Shown here piece by piece: positions 47,616-61,202 of a stretch of DNA of 64,000 nucleotides. The stretch spans positions 51,463,852 to 51,527,851 of the forward strand of contig NC_061867.1 in assembly GCF_907164915.1 (NCBI RefSeq), written 5' to 3'. The notes under the pieces are model-generated. The model had not been told where the DNA came from, ran no database searches, and saw only the letters and a list, made by a program, of their open reading frames with translations. This DNA is from Impatiens glandulifera (lineage: Eukaryota > Streptophyta > Magnoliopsida > Ericales > Balsaminaceae). The stretch's first letter is position 1; every line of letters begins with the position of its first letter. The position numbers and the translations under genes are program-made.

Positions 47616-48255
47616 CAGTAAAACCTCAATAAATTAATACCCTTGGGACTGGGAAAAATTATTAATTAATCGATAAATTAATAATTTATTAATTTATCGA
47701 GATATTTAAGAATTTTAGTAAATTAACAAATTTCTGAATGTAATTAAATTATAGATGCATAAATTTAAATAAATTTAATACATTTATGAATATTACTAAA
47801 CTTAATTCATTCATGAATTTAAACTAAGTTTATAAATATAGATAATAATTAAATAAACACATTCATATATGCTTGTACATAATTGTAGTACGATATACTG
47901 TATATAATATTGTATAAGTAGAAACCAAAAAATATAACAATATCCACTAGTGTTGTATACAGTAATATCATGGCGTCTCATCTCAAATGTGTTAAAAAAT
48001 CAATATCTTAGAATAAATTACATTAGAGTTTTATTATAAAAGTACATCTTAGAATAAATATTTATAATTTTGATGTAATATGAAATTATTAATTTATATA
48101 TTATATGGGACTTATATACATTAATAAAAATATATTATTTTATAAATTTAGCAAATTATTAATTTATCTTAATGGTCCCGAGTTGGGACTACAAAAATTT
48201 ATTAATTAATCGAAGTTATTAATTTATCGAGTATTAATTTATCGAGGTTTTACTG
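47616..48255. mobile_element. pogo-type non-autonomous TIR element (Emigrant/Lemi-like), TA duplication
   Basis: Terminal inverted repeats of about 25 bp start CAGTAAAACCTC and match with one difference. TA flanks both sides (47614-47615 and 48256-48257). Internal sub-terminal motifs repeat ATTAATTTATCGA on both strands. The TIR start and TA duplication agree with plant pogo-like elements of the Emigrant/Lemi group. 640 bp, no coding. Confidence 0.88.
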
Positions 48256-49395
48256 TATCTCTCTTTATATTAATTTATCTAAGATAAATAATATTGTTTT
48301 AGTGAAGGTTTATAAAATTAATTTAAATAATAATAAATAACACTAAAAGTAATAATAGTTACGAGAATAATATATAAATATAAATTCACTTTATTTCATA
48401 AAATAAATTTACATAATATATAAACTTATAAAATCGTAAATTTTTTTAATTTCATACAAACTTAATTAGTTTAAAATTTTATCTGAATTATATTAGTTAG
48501 TCTAAAGATTTGTGTTATGCTTAAACAAATTATTCAACTCATAAAATAATTGCATGAATATTTATAAAAAAAAGGGGGTAAATTTAAGATTTTAATTACT
48601 TTTTACACAGTTTCAATTACTCTGTATCACCTTTTTGTTATAATGTATTTGGACTAACTTTTTTTCTATCTTTTAACAAATATTTGCAATAGGATAATTT
48701 ACTGTATAAGACACCTCTTAATAATCATGTTGGGTATTTTATTTTATTTTATTTAGGCCCAATATCATATTGTTTTGTAGATTCAATTGCTTTTAGGGTT
48801 AATGTGTATTTTTGGACAAAATAAGGATAGAGAGGAGGATAACAGGTTCTTAGATTCAGATTATTGAAACAGACGGAATAAGAATTCAGTTTAGATCGAC
48901 TTGAAACTTTGACAGCTTATTCGAAATTTATGGAACTACATTTTGAATGGTACGAGAACAGAATTTGTTTGGCTTCAAATTCTGTCCGATAAAAGGAAAA
49001 CCAAAATTGCAGATTAACCGATTATAAGAAATGAACGATTCATCTCAATCATTAACCACAAACAAATATTGACGGCACCATTGTTACCAAGTGAATTAAG
49101 TATTCATCTATATATATATTCAATTGCCTATTTGTCACTATTAATATGATACAATGGAAGAAAATAAATTAATATATACTTGTACAACAAAAAGTCATAA
49201 AAATATTTCAAACTATAAAATTGAAGCTAATCCCCAATTAATCCTAAATTTCATTAGCCAGCTGATCAAAATGACTCTTTGGAATATAGGCAAATTCCTT
49301 ATAGTCTCTGACAATGCATTCTTCTTTCGATAGAAACTTTCTCGACCCGAGATCAATTTCAAAGACATTTCTTATAACAAGATTCCGCGCACTTT
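48256..49395. other. Intergenic DNA 3' of the O-fucosyltransferase gene
   Basis: AT-rich and without a recognised gene. The nearest 150-200 bp to 49395 are probably the 3' UTR of the leftward-transcribed gene; a chance 63-codon frame there (49244-49435) is not counted as a gene. Confidence 0.45.
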
Positions 49396-52313
49396 TTACC
49401 CATCTGAGTGCCTCTTTGAATCGTTGCACATGCATTCGGGGATGGGGAATTTGGTAACATCCCTACCCAATTTGCTACTCCTCATCTCGGGTTGACCCAT
49501 GGAGTCGCGATGCAAGTCCATTATGATTTGGTTGAACTTGGTTTCTGGTATTGACGAGTTTAGAAAGTATGCTAACATGTGTCTTTTGTTAGGTGTTATG
49601 AACTTCTTGTGTCCTGCATACGCCCTTCGACCCTAAGCATAGAAACAAGTTTGATATAAGATTATTTGAAAAGAAAAACAAATCTTATTTAATGAAAAAA
49701 ATGTACTATTTGGCCTTAACTAAACTAAATAATTAAAATACCATTTGCATTAAATTGTGATAGTTAATGTATACTAAATTACCTGAATTGCATGGCCCAT
49801 GTTTCCACCGTGAGAAGCCATGAAAACATCGCTATTCTCGGCCACAATGTAGTCAATGGCCGCCAATAGCGAAGCTTTTCCCACAAACGGTTCAAGTTCA
49901 CCCGGTTCGACGAGATCATCTTTATTGTACAAGTTAGGGAACTCATTTTTCAAAGGAAGAAGTGCATCTTCACCTCCTAATGGATTACCACCCGCCCAAT
50001 ATATCCTCGAATCCTTTGGAGCTCCAAGAGCCTTAAGCAACCTAGTCATCTCAAATGTGTTTAATGGACAAAGACCCGCGAGCTTTCTTTCGTGGTAACT
50101 CATGTTCGATTTTGAGGTCAAGAGTTCGGGATGAAGCTTCCTCTCTTCGGTTACAATTGCGTCGTATTCGTCGCTAAAACCGGGAAGACAACCCGTTCTA
50201 ACCCAAACATCCTTTTCCATTCTTAGATGAAGAGCAAGATATCGACCTTCTTTGTTCCTCATTCTTTCGGTAAGTTTGTTACCCAACTCCATGATTCTTG
50301 GAGCAAACTTTAGAGCATTAAATGCCACCTATAAAAAAATTAAATCAATATTGGATCATCTTAATTAATTTTATCAAATTATTTATTTCATCTTGTCTAA
50401 AATATCTTAATCATTTAAGAGACCACAACACACACAAAAAAAAAAAACAATTTAAATATAAATATTAAGCCTTATTTGATTGAGTTTTTCTAAAAATTCA
50501 AGCACAATCAAATCTCTCAATAATCAAATCTCTCAATCAATCCTATATTGGACAATGGGGCAGATTGAAGTGAGGATGTATTTATCATCCCAGCAACGTT
50601 TTATTTTGAAATTTTTTACTACCATCCCAACCAATTCGATTTCGAGAATTTCCTGCGAGACATCTTTTGTACCATATTGTTTTTAAAATAATAATAAATT
50701 ATATGAAAGGTTTTTTAATATAGAAAATCCATATTAATATAAAGAAAAAATAATTAAAACTCTTATAAGATATATATTAATAATTTTATATATTTAATTA
50801 TGTTTATCGTATTTAGATAAAAATTATAGTAAAATAGAAACGAATTCAGAATAGGGACACAAATATCTTCATCAATCCATTCCCTATCAACTATCGGTTA
50901 AACCAAAAGAAAACCGCCCCTAACGGACCAATTTTGATAAAAATCACAAGACGTAAAACGTATTATAATTGTTATTCATAATCACGTCACTTTATTTATT
51001 AACCAAACTCCATTTATTAACCAAAATAAAATTATTTTATCATAATATATTTAATACTCTTATGTAAGTATTTATATAAAAAAAAACTTCAAATTCATTT
51101 TCCTCTTTTTGAGATTTGTTAATGAGATTACGACTAAACCATTTTTCAAAAAAAAAAATATATATATATATATTTATATATTCTTACTTCAAAATCAATA
51201 TATACCCCCATCAAAACAATATAAATATCACTACATATTCAAAAACTAAAAATACAAATATATTTATATTATTCATTGTGGAGATTCACAAGTCACAACT
51301 CACCAACCACCCATTTACAACAAATATGTATATATTCATTATATATTCTTATTTTTACATCCAAATAACTTGAATTTATAAATAATTTACATAAAAAAAT
51401 TATTTAAATTAGAATATTTTGATCATTTAACTAAAAAATTCAACTCAAATAAGGTAAATATTTTTATAAAAATGTAAAAACAGAGGATTTACCTTACAAC
51501 GTAGCTTTTGAAGATCAGAAGGAAGATGTTTAGAAAGCCTAGAATCAAGACCACGCAATAGCAAAACTCCATCTCTCCTAAACTGTTTTTCAAACATCAA
51601 ATTAACCTCAAAAGCTTCAATCTTTTCATATCAAATTCACAATCTCAACATACCTTTTTAAGATAATGCGACCTAATCCACTCCGGCGAAACATCCGGCG
51701 GCATCTTTTTATCCTCAACAGGTTTCCACATCAAATGGGTCGAAGGCAAAGATGATACAATTCTCACATCATCAACAAGAACTTTCTTAAAATGATCCAA
51801 ATCAAATATATCAGAAAATTCACTTTCATCTCCCCAAATAACATTAACTTGTAGAATGGGTATTACAAGTGTAGCTCCAAGAATTCTAGAGATTACAACT
51901 CCATCAACAATTTGATTCCTCTGTTGATTAACTCCACCGGAAACAACTATTATCAGATACTTTGTTCTTCCTGTTTTGATTTCTTCTGTTGTGTTTTTGT
52001 AATTTGAGGTGAAATCTAAACAGGGTTTGAAGGATAACCCATTTGGTTGGTTCCAGAATGATGATGATTCTTGATATGGGTTGGTTTCAGAATGAGAAAA
52101 TGATGATAGTTTGAGTAAAGTTAGGAGGGTTTTTAGAGATGTGAAGAGAATAAGAGATAAAAACCAGGTTTTGGGGTTTTTAAGGTAATGGGTTGTTTTG
52201 ATTTTTGATGGTTTTTTGGGAGAGATTAGGAGAGATTGAAGGGATGAAGATGAAATTGAAGTGATTATTTGAGAAGGGACTGAAATGTAGGATTGTTTCT
52301 TTTGCTTTGCCAT
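49396..52313 (-). CDS. O-fucosyltransferase family protein (PF10250), type II membrane protein
   Basis: Exons on the - strand: 52313-51654, 51582-51493, 50328-49783 and 49632-49396. All junctions are GT-AG in phase 0, giving 510 residues, a normal length for the family. Residues 1-48 are basic and Ser-rich, 49-69 form one hydrophobic segment (WFLSLILFTSLKTLLTLLKL), and the rest is lumenal, as expected for a Golgi glycosyltransferase. Family landmarks are VVSGGVNQQRNQIVDGVV (about 124-141), HLRMEKDVWVRTGC in exon 3 (the H-x-R motif that binds GDP-fucose in characterised members), IDYIVAENSDVF and SHGGNMGHAIQGRRAYAGHK. The C-terminal block DLHRDSMGQPEMRSSKLGRD and the SHGGNMG motif recall the mannan-synthesis-related (MSR) subgroup, but I am not sure of the subgroup. 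The donor substrate is inferred from family only. Confidence 0.92.
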
Positions 52314-52410
52314 GATAATGGTGTTTTTTTGTGAGGAATATGTGAATGTTTTATTTTGGTGGAGAGATTTTAGGTTTGTGTTTTGAAGCTTTCTTGGAAA
52401 GATTTGAGCT

Positions 52411-52428
52411 TTAGAGAGAGAGAGAGAG
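52411..52428 (-). repeat. (GA)n tract in the O-fucosyltransferase leader/promoter
   Basis: On the coding strand this is a CT run about 100 bp upstream of the ATG, followed upstream by a short GC-rich stretch. CT-rich tracts are frequent near plant transcription starts; a regulatory role is inference. Confidence 0.5.
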
Positions 52429-52711
52429 TACGGCGGCGGGAGGCGCCAAGTCCGGTTTATCGGTGTTTGGTTTTTGAGTATTTAAGAAGTTGTTAGGAGT
52501 CAAGACATTGCAATTTTTTAATAATTTTTTTAAGAAATAATTTAGGGTTTTTTTATCAATGAACTTGATGTTCAAATTTAGTGCTAGTTTGATTCAACTT
52601 TTCTTTATTTGATTAAAAATGTTAGTCATTTAAAATCAGTCATTAAAAAATAATAATAATTACAATTTTACCCTTCTCAATTCTCAATAGAGGAGGCAAC
52701 CCAAGTGTCTC

Positions 52712-52987
52712 TAAGGGCTTGTTTGATGTTTGATTATTCAGTTTTTATCCCAAAATTCAAACATCTTATCAACAATCTAATCATAAATTTTATCCATTTA
52801 AATACCTAAACTACCTTTTTTCTTTAACTCACCTATATTTTTTCTCTCTAATCTACAATTCTCACACCTTCACCATATCCTCTCAACTCAGAGATAAATT
52901 GATCTTAAAATTTTAAAAATCAATTTTTTCTTTGTTTTATCAACAAATAAAAACCCAAGTAAAACTCACTTTCTCGACAAGTCCTAA
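52712..52987. mobile_element. MITE, copy 1 of a family also at 54466
   Basis: The left end TAAGGGCTTGTTTGATG and the right end (reverse complement TTAGGACTTGT) are imperfect inverted repeats. The interior (CAGTTTTTATCCCAAAA, ATCTTATCAAC, ACCATATCCTCT) is collinear with 54466-54769. No coding. Confidence 0.7.
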
Positions 52988-54465
52988 TAAAGCCGGGCTC
53001 ATTAATAATTACACTTTTGCTGCTCAGTTTGGTTTATCATAAAATTCAATATATCACTTCAATCATTTAATCAATTTTTTTTATTTATTAAAATTATTTT
53101 TTATATTTTTTTAATATAAACTAATTATTAAATAAAAATATATAGAGAAAGGGTAATAAAAAAAATATAGTTTTAATCAAACAAAAAAAATTTAAAAACA
53201 AAATTAAAAAAAATAAATTATTCCTCAAACTCAAGAGTTTATTCGAATTACAGGTTTATATATTTTATTTATATTGGATTATTCAACTTATTTATTAAAT
53301 ACTTAAATATTTTATTTATTTATAACTTATTTGCAAAAACATTGATACTTAATTTATTAATAAATAATTATAAAATTAATTTAGTCATAACCCTAGTACA
53401 ACACTTATCTTATAGAAATCCAAGATCTCGTTTCATCTAGAGATATTAATGAACAAATAAAATAGTCTAAACTTATGTGTTAATAAGTAAATAATATATC
53501 AAAGCTCTAAACACATTAATATTCAAACCAATTAAAATTTAATAAAAATAAAAGTATAATACAAAATTGTGGTATCCTATTTATAACAAATAATAGGGAT
53601 TTCAAATAGTTACATTACTTAAAATACTTAAATTACATATTCCTAATAATATAAAATTTTGGCAATTTTGGACATTTCATTATTTTGTTTTTGTTGTTAG
53701 TTTTAATTTGCTGTTTTTAAATTAAAATACACAAATATTGCTTTTTCACAAACTAGGCAAAGTTTAGCACTATAGTTGGTGAAAAGAGAAGAAAACAAAA
53801 ATGTAAAAATGCAATGCCAGCTGGAGACAACCATAATACACGCTGGCGGTTTGTCCAACGTGTCAGATGTTGACCTTACATTGGGGTCCTCCCACGTTGG
53901 CAAACAAAAATTACAGGTCTCAATAAATGGGCCCCACCACTTCCAGGTGGATTGTCGGGTCAGACCATAAATCACTTTTTGCCATGCAGTCACTAAGGGC
54001 TTGTTTGATTTGGTTACTTTTGAGTATTTTTAAGAAATCTTGTTTAATAAAAAAAAAAGTTAATTATTTGTATTTTTAGTTGATTGAATTATTATAAAAT
54101 AAGAATAAACACAAAAATAAAACTAAATCAAACTAGAATAATATTCAAATAATTCATTCCAGTTGGAAAATAGAAGTTATCAAAGAAAACAAATTGTGTA
54201 TTCAATTTTATTTCAATAATATTTTTGTTTGGTAAAGAAGGGAAGTATTTTGTAACATTAACAAATTTAAATCTAAAATATTATTCTATTATACATTTTT
54301 TTATAAATATTAATAATTGTATTTATGTTTTTATTGTTTCCTCGTTTTTTAACTCTTTTTAAATATGTTTTTATCCTTCTCTTTAAATGATTTAAAAAAT
54401 ATCGATCGTCTTATAATAATACTAAACAATTATATAAAAAAAATAATTAAACGCAACCAATTAAG
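52988..54465. other. Intergenic DNA with a GC-richer island at 53790-53990
   Basis: The island contains ACGTGTC (about 53858), TTGACC and CCCACGTTGG, and shows no coding frame of note. It ends at TAAGGGCTTGTTTGATTTGG, another end of the same MITE type. The rest is AT-rich. Confidence 0.4.
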
Positions 54466-54769
54466 CTTTAGGCCTCGTTTGATGAAAAAGTTTTTAGGAT
54501 AAAACTCAGTTTTTATCCCAAAACCCAAATATCTTATCAACCATCAAATCAAATAATTTTATCATTTAAATACCAAAATTACCCTTTAATTTTATCATCT
54601 CTCTCTAAACCATCGTTCTCTCACCTACACCATATCCTCTAAAGTCAAAGGGCAAATTAGTCTTCAAATTTTAAAAACCAATTTTTTCTTATTTTTTATC
54701 AAACAAAATCTTTTTTGAATAAAACCCAGATAAAACTTAAAATACGATCTCCTCAAACATGGCCTAAAG
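54466..54769. mobile_element. MITE, copy 2 of the family at 52712
   Basis: The ends CTTTAGGCCTCGTTTGATGA and, on the other strand, CTTTAGGCCATGTTTGAGGA are inverted repeats with three mismatches over 20 bp. The interior matches 52712-52987. About 304 bp; the target duplication is unclear. Confidence 0.8.
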
Positions 54770-56250
54770 GTCTCCTAACAATCAATAATTGGCTAAATAA
54801 TTTTAGATTTTTGTGTTTTTGAGTTAGTTTTCTTAATAATTTTCTCTATAGCAACTTTATAGACAGACTTGTAGATGAAACAAAGCCAAAATAAAATTTA
54901 ATTAATTAAATTTGGACCTTCTATATATGTTAGTCCATATCCTAATCCATTGATAATAATTGTAAACATTATTGTTTAGATATATTTGAATCTAGATAAA
55001 AATAAATAAAGTATGTGTGAGAGTCCAGGGATGGATTTATTGGGTGGCGCTCAAAAAAATTTATTTTTATTTTTTAAAATTTTAAGGTTAAAATGTGACA
55101 TTAACCCCTAATTTAAAATAAATAAATAAATAGAATTCAATATTTTTTTATTTAATTATTAAAAAAATAGTAAATTTTACTTTTATTTATTATTTTATCT
55201 AAAATTATCTCATAATTTATTTAAACTTACCCTAATTTTTTTTAATTCCACCACACCACTGAATTTTGAAGTACGAAAAGACTAAGTTTAATTAATATTT
55301 ATCATACTTATATTCACATCCAACTAATGAAATCTGACTTAGTTCAACAAATATATGCGCATAGCCACCCACCTCGAGAGCGCCACGACATCTTAAAATA
55401 AAAACCATTTTATTCACCAAATTAAGTTAATTTTATTAATTTTTACACTAAACTATTAATATAAATATCTATATCATTTTTTAAAAAATTAAAAGAAATA
55501 ATATTGTATAAGGCACTCATGAATATCCAACATTCGGGTGATCGGACTTGATCCGACCAATTATGCAATAAATTAATATTTTATTTTCAAACAATTAATT
55601 AGTCATTACCTCCTTACGTTGTGAATTAGGTATTACAAAAAAATGTTCATTTGTTTGTGAAATGTGAAACCCTAGTTGCATTGAGCATGTTTGAATAATT
55701 TAGTGGTTAAAAAATATGATAATATATATATATATATAAGTTATGTTTAAAAATTCCTAAAAACTCAGATCAAAAGACTTTCAAATAATATTAAATATTC
55801 TTTGATTATTTGTATACTTTGTGAGTGACAGTTGAATAGTAGAAATTGTAATATTTTACTCTTTATTAAATTGTTAAGAATAACATATAATAATGGATTT
55901 TTTTTTTGAAATGTGTGGTCTTCATTATAGTAGTAAAATTTTAAAATTAGCTATATAAACATGCTCTAAAGTAATATTTTGATTGATCTAATTTACAAAT
56001 GTAATTATTTCATAATATGAGTAGAAAGGATTGGTAATTACCCAATTGTAATTAGAGAATTATGTTTGTTTAAGAATGCAATACATTTGCTCCCATCATT
56101 CTCATAATCTAGTTAGGTGATATATATGGGTATCTTTCATCATTTTATAAATGAAAAAAAAAATGCAGGCAGTTAAGTAATCGTTAGGCTTAACAAATGG
56201 TTGAATTTTATCGTTTAATTTCACTAAAATATCATAAGTTGTAGTGAACA

Positions 56251-56372
<122 letters not shown>

Positions 56373-57112
56373 AAAAATAACAAATAAGAAAGGATTTATT
56401 TAGTTATAAATAATGTTTGAAAATAATAATATTTTTTATTTAATCTCACTAAAAACGCTTTTAAGTTAAAAGGCGAAAAAACAACTAAAATTCTTCATTC
56501 TAAATTGAAACAAATATTTATGATGGACGAAAAAAATAATAATTATTAGTTAATTTTATGAATGATGAGGTGACCAAACAACACAACACATTTTTTCTTG
56601 ATAATTTTCAGACTATACCAAAAAGACCAAATGATTAAATATATTGAGAATTATTATATTTATATATAGTTGTGAATTTGACTCACATATATTAATTAAT
56701 ATATATTATTAGTTAGGTGTGTTAGTTGTACCCATGTCACATATAAAAGTGATTAATTAAATTATCAGGTACTACACTATTTAATTAATTAATTAATTAC
56801 TTGTAATGCAAGGCAGTTAGCAGGAAAAAAATGACAGGTACAATGTGACACCTTAGCTTATTTGATATTGATTTTATTTATTTAAAATTAAATATTTCCT
56901 TTCTTTAATTTCATCTATTTCATACTGATTTTATCAATTTAAATATTAAAATATATTTTATTTAATATATTATATTTCATCTTTCTAATTATTTATATAA
57001 TAAAATGATTATTAAACTTTTAAAAATTAATTTAAAATAAATCAAATAAATATTTTATCCAAAACTCAAATCAAATTCAAATTTTTTTATCCACAAACAC
57101 AAAATAACTTCA

Positions 57113-57115
<3 letters not shown>

Positions 57116-57183
<68 letters not shown>
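57116..57183. repeat. (TA)n microsatellite, about 34 units
   Basis: An uninterrupted TA run. Confidence 0.96.
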
Positions 57184-57187
<4 letters not shown>

Positions 57188-58090
57188 TCATGTATTTAAA
57201 TAAACAAAATTGTTATTTATAATTTGAATATTTAAAGTTAAATTGAAAAAATATAATAATTTGATATACAAAATTAACAAAACTTATATAAAACTTAATT
57301 GACTAAATATTATGTTGATGTGTATTATAATTTATTTATTTTTATAAAAAAGGATCTAATATAAAGAAAGTGTTTTAAATCATGAGTGGACCTTTAATAT
57401 AAAGGGAGTGGTTTAAGTGCTACCACTCCTCAAATAAAATCTGATCATATACAAATTCATTTTTTATTAGTCTAACAAATTTAATATTTTATTTATTAAT
57501 TAAAAAACTTAAGCAAATATCTTAAATAAGCACAAACTAATAATTATCTTAATATTATATTTAACATTAAAGATTTGAAAATATTTAATTTATTATTGGG
57601 CTATCATATAAACCCATACTTTAATAGAATTTTAAAATTCAAGTCTTTAAAATGTGAATAACCTTTAAAGTATCAGTTATTTTGAAATATATTATTTTAA
57701 TATTAAAAATTAATTCGGTACATTTTTAATTGACATGTCATAAAATAAAATAGGAGAATTTAAATTTTATTTATGTATTTATGATTTTTTTTTTTTTGAA
57801 ATATATAGTTAAATGTATAATTTAAAATAAATTATGTGTAAATTATATAATTTTTTAAAAAAAAATATTTTTTTAAGTAGGAAGGTAGCATGAACTTCAA
57901 AACCAAAATATTTATTAATTTATAATTTAGATATTATCTAATAAAAAATATATATGTTTTTTTTAATATTATTATTTATTAATTTATATATATACTATAA
58001 TATATTTATTTATGTATTTATAAAAAATTAAATTAAATTGTTTATAAATTATATAATTTAAAAAACATTTATAATTTATACATTATCTAT

Positions 58091-58093
<3 letters not shown>

Positions 58094-58170
<77 letters not shown>
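58094..58170. repeat. (TA)n microsatellite, about 38 units
   Basis: A TA run with no interruption visible after its first bases. Confidence 0.95.
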
Positions 58171-58173
<3 letters not shown>

Positions 58174-60699
58174 TTGTAATATTATTTTTTCTAAAATTAT
58201 AAATCAATAAATAGTTTTAAATATATATAAAAACTAAAATATATAAATATAATAAACATTTGAAATTGTATACATTATAATTTTTAAATTATATATATAA
58301 ACTTAAATATATTTATTTATATATTTTGAAAAGTGTATAACATTGATTTGGTTAGTAATAAATTTATGATGGGTGGGATAAGAAAACAAGTTTAGAGATA
58401 TAAAATATAGGGGGAAAAAAGTAATGTTTAAAAAAATAACAGAATTAATCTTTAATGTTTAGAATGATAAATCAAAATAACTAATATTTTAATAAATTAT
58501 TCAAATATTCATATTTTAAAGTATTTATTATATCATTACGCGTGACAAGTGACAAGAGCGTTAGCGCTGAATTTATTTTTAGAGCTCGCCAACGGTCACA
58601 TTCATTTGATAATTTTAATGTTTAAATATTAGTTGACTTGGCTTCCTAAATCTATTTGTTTGATATCTTTTTGAACTTCTAAAAACTCACCATAATTTTG
58701 TTTATGTTTAGTTCACTAAATTTATTAATTAAAATATAAAAATATTTTTTTTATTTAAAAATTAAAATTTTAATATATATTAATACCACTAAAATATTAT
58801 TAATAAAAAAATCATTTTAAAAAATCTATACCAAAACAAATTTATTCAAATAAACTCAATCTAAACAAAGTAGTTTATCTTAAGAAAATATTTAAAATAT
58901 TAAATGTTTCAACTATTTAGAATCGTGGATTATTGTATCGGAAGTCTTTTGTCATGTATTAATTAGATTTACTAGATTATGTATAAATTTTTCGGTAGTT
59001 ATTAAGAAGTTTGGATTGATGTGGTTAATATGACTAACATACATATTAAATTACTATTTTGTTTGAGAGAAATCGTTGAACTTTCAATGATTCATAATCG
59101 TTCGATACATATCATTCATGCTATTATTATGACATTTTTTTAGATTTGTTCTGAAAACCGACAAAATCGGTCTGGGAGTTAATCGTTCTTCTCGAGTATC
59201 TACGAGTAAAAATGGATCCATGATTTACAACTGGGGTGGACTTGAATTTAATGTAATAATATATATCATGTAAGTTGAGCTCTACGAGATATTATATTAT
59301 AATGTTTAATAAGTGGAGCTCTACGAGATTATATAAAGTAAAATAATGTATAATAGAATCTATATTTATATTTTTGGTCAAATCTCGTTTAATATAGAGC
59401 GTCAAATAGTCAGTAAGAAAAATAATCTTCTATTTTATTGCGAAGTTTCGTCTTCGTCTTCTTCTTTATTGCTAAAAATGTCTAATCACTATTAATGGTA
59501 GAAACATAAAATTTTTATCGAACACTTCATTGCAAACTTATAAATATCATCACTATACTGTATACATAATTTAATAAACGATTATATCAATTAAGAAAAA
59601 AGAAAAGAAATTTTACCAATTTGGAAATTAAAAAAAAAAATTTAATTAAAATAATTAAAAAAATAGAGAACTAGTGAAATAGATTTGCTTATAAACAACT
59701 TAAAAGAATTTGAAAGAGAGAAAATGTTACTTATTTTTAAATTAATTTTATTATATATTTTTTAATTTAAAAGAAAATTTATTACATAAAAAAAATTCAA
59801 GAGATAGACTTAAGCCCATAGGTTACTTATTTCTAATTTTATGTTATTATATTATATATATATATATACATATAATTTGGACATTTTTTTTAAATGTACT
59901 TAAAATATTATATATATATTTTAATATCTTGTTATTAAATTGATTTAAATGAAATAATATTTTATAATTATATATATATATATATTTACAACTTCATATG
60001 TTTTGGAAGCATCCCTATATTTTTAACAAATTCAACACTCAATTGAAATCAAACAATTGACTCAATCGTTTTATATTGCCTTGTCTAACATTTCTCCAAA
60101 ATGAAATTTCTAGCAAAACAAAATTAAATTTTGCTTTAATCATCTCTAAATTTGCTGTTTTTGTAGATTATTTTCAATAAATTTGAGTATTTTTGTTCTT
60201 AGGGTGTGTTGGAGGGGCTATCCCACATTGCACATGTGAGTGTCTGACAGATGCAAATCCAATGCACTATTTTCTTTCATTGACTTTTTTGATGTCTCAG
60301 TTAATTTATTATTAATATACAATACTTATAGTCAAAAGAATGTGACTTTCAAAGAAAAATCATAAATTTGAAAGACATGTAATTTTATTTGAGTAATAGA
60401 GCATAAGATTTATAATGAAATGAGCATTGGGTTTCAATACTTCATAACTATTTTAAAAAATAATATAATAAAAGAAATCAATTTGTGGATGGGTGATTTG
60501 ATTTTTCAGCCCATTTGATTTAGTATAAAAAAGTAATGGGAAAAAAGGATAAAATATTTCTCTTCTTGATTATTATTATCCCTAAACCTGTTTTTTAATG
60601 GAAAAGTGTCTATTAATTATTTGATTTTAAATATAAGTGTCAAAGAAAACTGTAAAATAATTTTTGAGTTTTCATATGTAGTATTTTTTTATTACCAAA

Positions 60700-61202
60700 T
60701 GTTGGAATTTATAGTCACAAGGATAATAAATAATTGTACAAATGTCATATTTAATATAAACTAAAATAATGTGATTTAATGTGATTAAGTTTATAGCTTA
60801 TGGGTGTATTTGTCATGAATATAAAGTGAGGATACTTAAGTGACATTTTTAATTTTATGAAGGGGCTGAATTAGAAATAACCTAGCTAACTATAATAACT
60901 AACTTAATGTTGGTTATATGTAACGGTAATGGTCCTCATTTAAAGTACGGATAATTTTAATTTGCGTCCCCATCAACAAAGAGAGAAATCTATTGAGAGA
61001 AATCTATTGACTCGTAGACATCAAATGGAAGAACCATTCCATATAAGGAAAGTTTAAAGAAAGAGATTAAAGAATCATTTCATCCATTCAAAGTCTAACA
61101 AAGAGAAGATTCATAATTCATCAAATTAAGGTATGTTTCCGTCGCATTCAGATTTTAATTTCTCACACATTAAATTATGATCTAATTAGTATAATTCTAA
61201 CA
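60700..61202. mobile_element. Solo LTR with 5-bp target duplication CCAAA
   Basis: A 503-bp sequence begins TGTTGGAATT and ends ATTCTAACA (inverted TGTTRGAATT ends). It is flanked by CCAAA at 60695-60699 and 61203-61207. There are no internal retroelement genes and no second LTR, so this is the product of LTR-LTR recombination. The TGTTGGAATTTATAG start is typical of plant copia LTRs; the lineage is inferred. Confidence 0.85.
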
